DNA of 8,218 nt from contig CANFNO010000095.1 in NCBI GenBank assembly GCA_947447845.1, forward strand, positions 1 to 8,218, read 5' to 3'. Source of the stretch: Burkholderiales bacterium. GTDB lineage: Bacteria; Pseudomonadota; Gammaproteobacteria; Burkholderiales; Burkholderiaceae. The stretch's first letter is position 1, and each line of letters begins with the position of its first letter. Under the pieces are notes generated by a model. It had not been told where the DNA came from. It worked only from the letters and a program-made list of their open reading frames with translations, and did no database searches. Below are positions 6,214 through 8,218 of the stretch, piece by piece. The position numbers and the translations under genes were made by a program.

Positions 6214-7263
6214 TTACGAAAACGTGTCAAACATCGCATCCAGCTTTTCGATATGGCGCGCCCGTTCGGACGCATCGATAAAGCTGGCGTTAAAGCTGTT
6301 GAGCGCCAGCTGATAAGCCTGTTGACTGCCCAGTTGCAGAGCCGCAAAAGTCTGGGTGAAATTCTCGTTGATGTAGCCGCCAAAGTACGCTGGGTCATCC
6401 GAGTTGATGGTGGCGACGATGCCCGCCTCCAACATGCGACCAATCGAATGTTGCGTGAGCGATGAATAGACGCGCAGCTTGAGGTTGGACAGCGGACAGA
6501 CCGTGAGCGGAATGCGATCCTGCACCAGTCGCTTGATCAGGTCGGGATCGTTCATGGACTGCACGCCATGGTCAATACGCTCGACTTTCAGCACATCGAG
6601 TGCGCTCCAGATGTAGGCCGGCGGCCCCTCTTCGCCCGCATGGGCCACCAGACGAAAGCCAAGTTGTTTTGCGCGGGCAAATACTTTGGCAAACTTTTCC
6701 GGCGGATGACCCACTTCACTACTGGCCAAACCGATGCCCACAATCTTGTCACGCAGCGGCAGCACCTGCTCCAGGCATTCAAAGGCCTCCTCTTCACTCA
6801 GGTGGCGCAAAAAGCAGAGGATGAGCGAAGCCGTCATGCCGAACTTGGCCGGAGCATCCATGCAGGCGCGGTGCAGACCGTTCACGACGAGTTCTGCAGA
6901 AAGACCGTGCCCGGTGTGCGTCTGCGTGTCAAAGAACAACTCGGTGTGCGTGACGTTGTCGGCCTGCGCGCGCTGCAAATAGGCGCATGCCATGTCGTAG
7001 AAGTCTTGCTCCGTTTTGAGCACCAGCGTGCCTGCGTGGTAGATGTCCAGAAAGCTTTGCAGGTTGTCAAACACATAAGCCTCGCGCACCGCCTGTGCGC
7101 TGGGGTAGGCAAGAGGCACGCGGTTGCGTTGGGCCAAGGCAAACATCTGCTCGGGCTCCAGCGAGCCTTCGATGTGCATGTGCAACTCGGCCTTGGGCAT
7201 GGCGTGCAAGAGTGCGGCCATGCGCTCCGGGGTGACGGGTTTCACTAGGCGAACGCTGCTCAT
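6214..7263 (-). CDS. add: Adenine deaminase (adenosine deaminase superfamily, ADE type)
   Basis: This 349-residue, complete, cytosolic zinc amidohydrolase is predicted to convert adenine to hypoxanthine and ammonia. Metal and catalytic motifs are all present: PKAELHMHIEGSLEPE with His28 and His30, HAGEEGPP with His208 and Glu211, DHG with His232, and NSDDPAYFGGY with Asp289/Asp290. GLASSEVGHPPEKF (178-191) and PLTVCPLSNLKLRV match the adenine deaminase branch (yeast Aah1, Pseudomonas PA0148) rather than true adenosine deaminases. I therefore favour adenine as substrate, although databases often label such genes add. The ATG (7263) overlaps the Rieske TGA (7262-7260) in an ATGA, and GGAG (7274-7271) lies seven bases before the ATG, so translation is probably coupled. 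An alpha/beta hydrolase gene follows after 35 nt. The family is certain; base versus nucleoside specificity is inferred from motifs. Confidence 0.92.
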   Translation of the reverse strand: MSSVRLVKPVTPERMAALLHAMPKAELHMHIEGSLEPEQMFALAQRNRVPLAYPSAQAVREAYVFDNLQSFLDIYHAGTLVLKTEQDFYDMACAYLQRAQADNVTHTELFFDTQTHTGHGLSAELVVNGLHRACMDAPAKFGMTASLILCFLRHLSEEEAFECLEQVLPLRDKIVGIGLASSEVGHPPEKFAKVFARAKQLGFRLVAHAGEEGPPAYIWSALDVLKVERIDHGVQSMNDPDLIKRLVQDRIPLTVCPLSNLKLRVYSSLTQHSIGRMLEAGIVATINSDDPAYFGGYINENFTQTFAALQLGSQQAYQLALNSFNASFIDASERARHIEKLDAMFDTFS

Positions 7264-8218
7264 GGGATCACTCCAAAGGTAATAGATTGCTGGCTCAAAA
7301 AGCGCCGGTAGGCACTGGACGCCTTATCCACTGAGGTATGCACTTCGGCACGCAGATCCAGGGGCAGGCGTTTGGGATTTTGCGATTCCAGAACCGGCTG
7401 GTCTTGCGTGAAGATGGTGTGCTGAAAGTCGCGCAGAGTCTGGTCCAGCGAGGCAAAGTCAGCCACCGCCAGGCGAAACCAGACGCGGCTGCGTTCATGG
7501 CCCATGGGGCAGATGAACAAGGCAATGGCTTCGCGCCAACCCGCAACCGCCACGCTGGTGGCTTCCGGAATCTTGGTCAGCACCGCCGCATACGGCGCCG
7601 TCACTTCATAGGTGTATTCCACCTGTGCAGTTGCCACAGAGTGCAGATTGCTTTTGGGTTGCACCGCCCGGCAACCCGTGGCGCGTATGCCAGTGTGCGT
7701 AGGCTCGACGGAGTAGTCGGCGATCTGCGCCGTATCGCGGGTGCCCAGCCAGTGCTCGTGCACAAAACCGAAGTGCGCCATGTCCAGAAAATTTTCCACG
7801 ATGCGTGGCGCACTCGTCGCCACGTCGTAAGGGCCACAGTTGACCTTGCGCAGTTGCGCATCCTGTTCCGCTTCAAACACAGGCATGGCGTGCGTGACCG
7901 CGTCATGCGCCTCCACCATGCGCACCCAGATCAACCCGTATTGCTCGGCGCACATGTAGGTTCTGGCGGTATGGCCTGCAGGCGGCACAAACTCCGGCAA
8001 TGCCGGCACATGCACGCAGCGCCCATTCGATGCAAATTGCCAGCCGTGGTAGGGGCACTCCAGTCGCCCTTCACACCCGCGGCCCAAGGACAGGCGCGCG
8101 CCACGGTGCGGACATTTATCGGCCCAGGCCTGCACCGCACCACTGACGTCGCGCCACAGCACCAGGTTGCGTTCCAGCAGTTCCACGGCAAGCGGTGCAT
8201 CGGTCACAGCGTCTGCCA
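7260..8218 (-). CDS. Rieske non-haem iron oxygenase, alpha subunit (5' end beyond window)
   Basis: The frame is open to the right edge, so the N-terminus is missing. The first in-frame start inside the window is a GTG at 8207, but upstream codons (ADA before VTDAPLAVELL) continue a typical Rieske N-terminus. Numbered from 8207, the [2Fe-2S] ligands are Cys32/His34 (KCPHRGARL) and Cys51/His54 (ECPYHGWQF). The catalytic domain has Asp142, His145 and His150 in NFLDMAHFGFVH, and probable third iron ligand Asp269 in TQDQPVLESQ. The C-terminus carries LPLDLRAEVH and SSAYRRFL. This layout is that of monooxygenase/dealkylase-type alpha subunits (VanA, TsaM, caffeine demethylase NdmA/B group), which need an external reductase; none is in the window. 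The stop overlaps the adenine deaminase ATG, suggesting a product used by the deaminase, such as a dealkylated purine. The substrate is not determined. Confidence 0.92.
   Translation of the reverse strand, partial: ADAVTDAPLAVELLERNLVLWRDVSGAVQAWADKCPHRGARLSLGRGCEGRLECPYHGWQFASNGRCVHVPALPEFVPPAGHTARTYMCAEQYGLIWVRMVEAHDAVTHAMPVFEAEQDAQLRKVNCGPYDVATSAPRIVENFLDMAHFGFVHEHWLGTRDTAQIADYSVEPTHTGIRATGCRAVQPKSNLHSVATAQVEYTYEVTAPYAAVLTKIPEATSVAVAGWREAIALFICPMGHERSRVWFRLAVADFASLDQTLRDFQHTIFTQDQPVLESQNPKRLPLDLRAEVHTSVDKASSAYRRFLSQQSITFGVIP
7271..7274 (-). promoter_or_regulatory. Shine-Dalgarno of adenine deaminase inside the Rieske gene
   Basis: GGAG on the minus strand lies seven bases upstream of the deaminase ATG and within the last codons of the Rieske gene. 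Together with the ATGA overlap it fixes the deaminase start and points to coupled translation. Confidence 0.6.

Noticed and set aside
6568..7248. Plus-strand open frame (226 codons) opposite the adenine deaminase
   Set aside because: It is a shadow of a well-supported gene and its composition is not protein-like.

Overview
The window looks like a chromosomal segment of a Burkholderiales (Comamonadaceae-type, e.g. Rhodoferax/Polaromonas/Acidovorax-like) betaproteobacterium. The reasons are the moderately GC-rich coding sequence, the tight gene packing, the style of the proteins and the purine-catabolism content. The genus is a guess from protein style; no search was run. I see no insertion sequence, phage gene, tRNA, rRNA or CRISPR array.

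Layout, left to right. (1) Positions 1-1318, minus strand: the first 37 codons of a probable guanine deaminase (guaD, cut by the left edge), preceded by a BMP/PnrA-family periplasmic binding protein likely to bind a purine or nucleoside. The 96-bp gap between them carries overlapping inverted repeats. (2) Positions 1319-1551: a divergent regulatory region. On the minus strand it holds a strong intrinsic-terminator hairpin between the probable promoter and the start of the binding protein, which is the architecture of an attenuator or riboswitch. (3) Positions 1552-4900, plus strand: a large membrane hybrid histidine kinase (PDC-type sensor, PAS, HisKA, HATPase, receiver, HPt), followed 13 nt later by a stand-alone CheY-like receiver. 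(4) Positions 4901-4930: a short convergent junction with an imperfect terminator-like hairpin. (5) Positions 4931-8218, minus strand: a Rieske non-haem iron oxygenase (5' end cut by the right edge), then an adenine deaminase whose ATG overlaps the Rieske stop codon (ATGA), then 35 nt later an alpha/beta hydrolase.

How it may work together: the binding protein would capture purines or nucleosides in the periplasm. Adenine deaminase (adenine to hypoxanthine) and guanine deaminase (guanine to xanthine) would feed xanthine dehydrogenase, which is not in the window. The Rieske oxygenase, translationally coupled to the adenine deaminase, may remove an alkyl group from a modified purine before deamination; this is inference. 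The kinase/receiver pair sits between the two purine blocks and could respond to purines, but nothing in the sequence proves it. The most interesting unexplained signals are the terminator-bearing leader of the binding-protein gene, the overlapping hairpins (possible pseudoknot) before guaD, and the Rieske-deaminase coupling.
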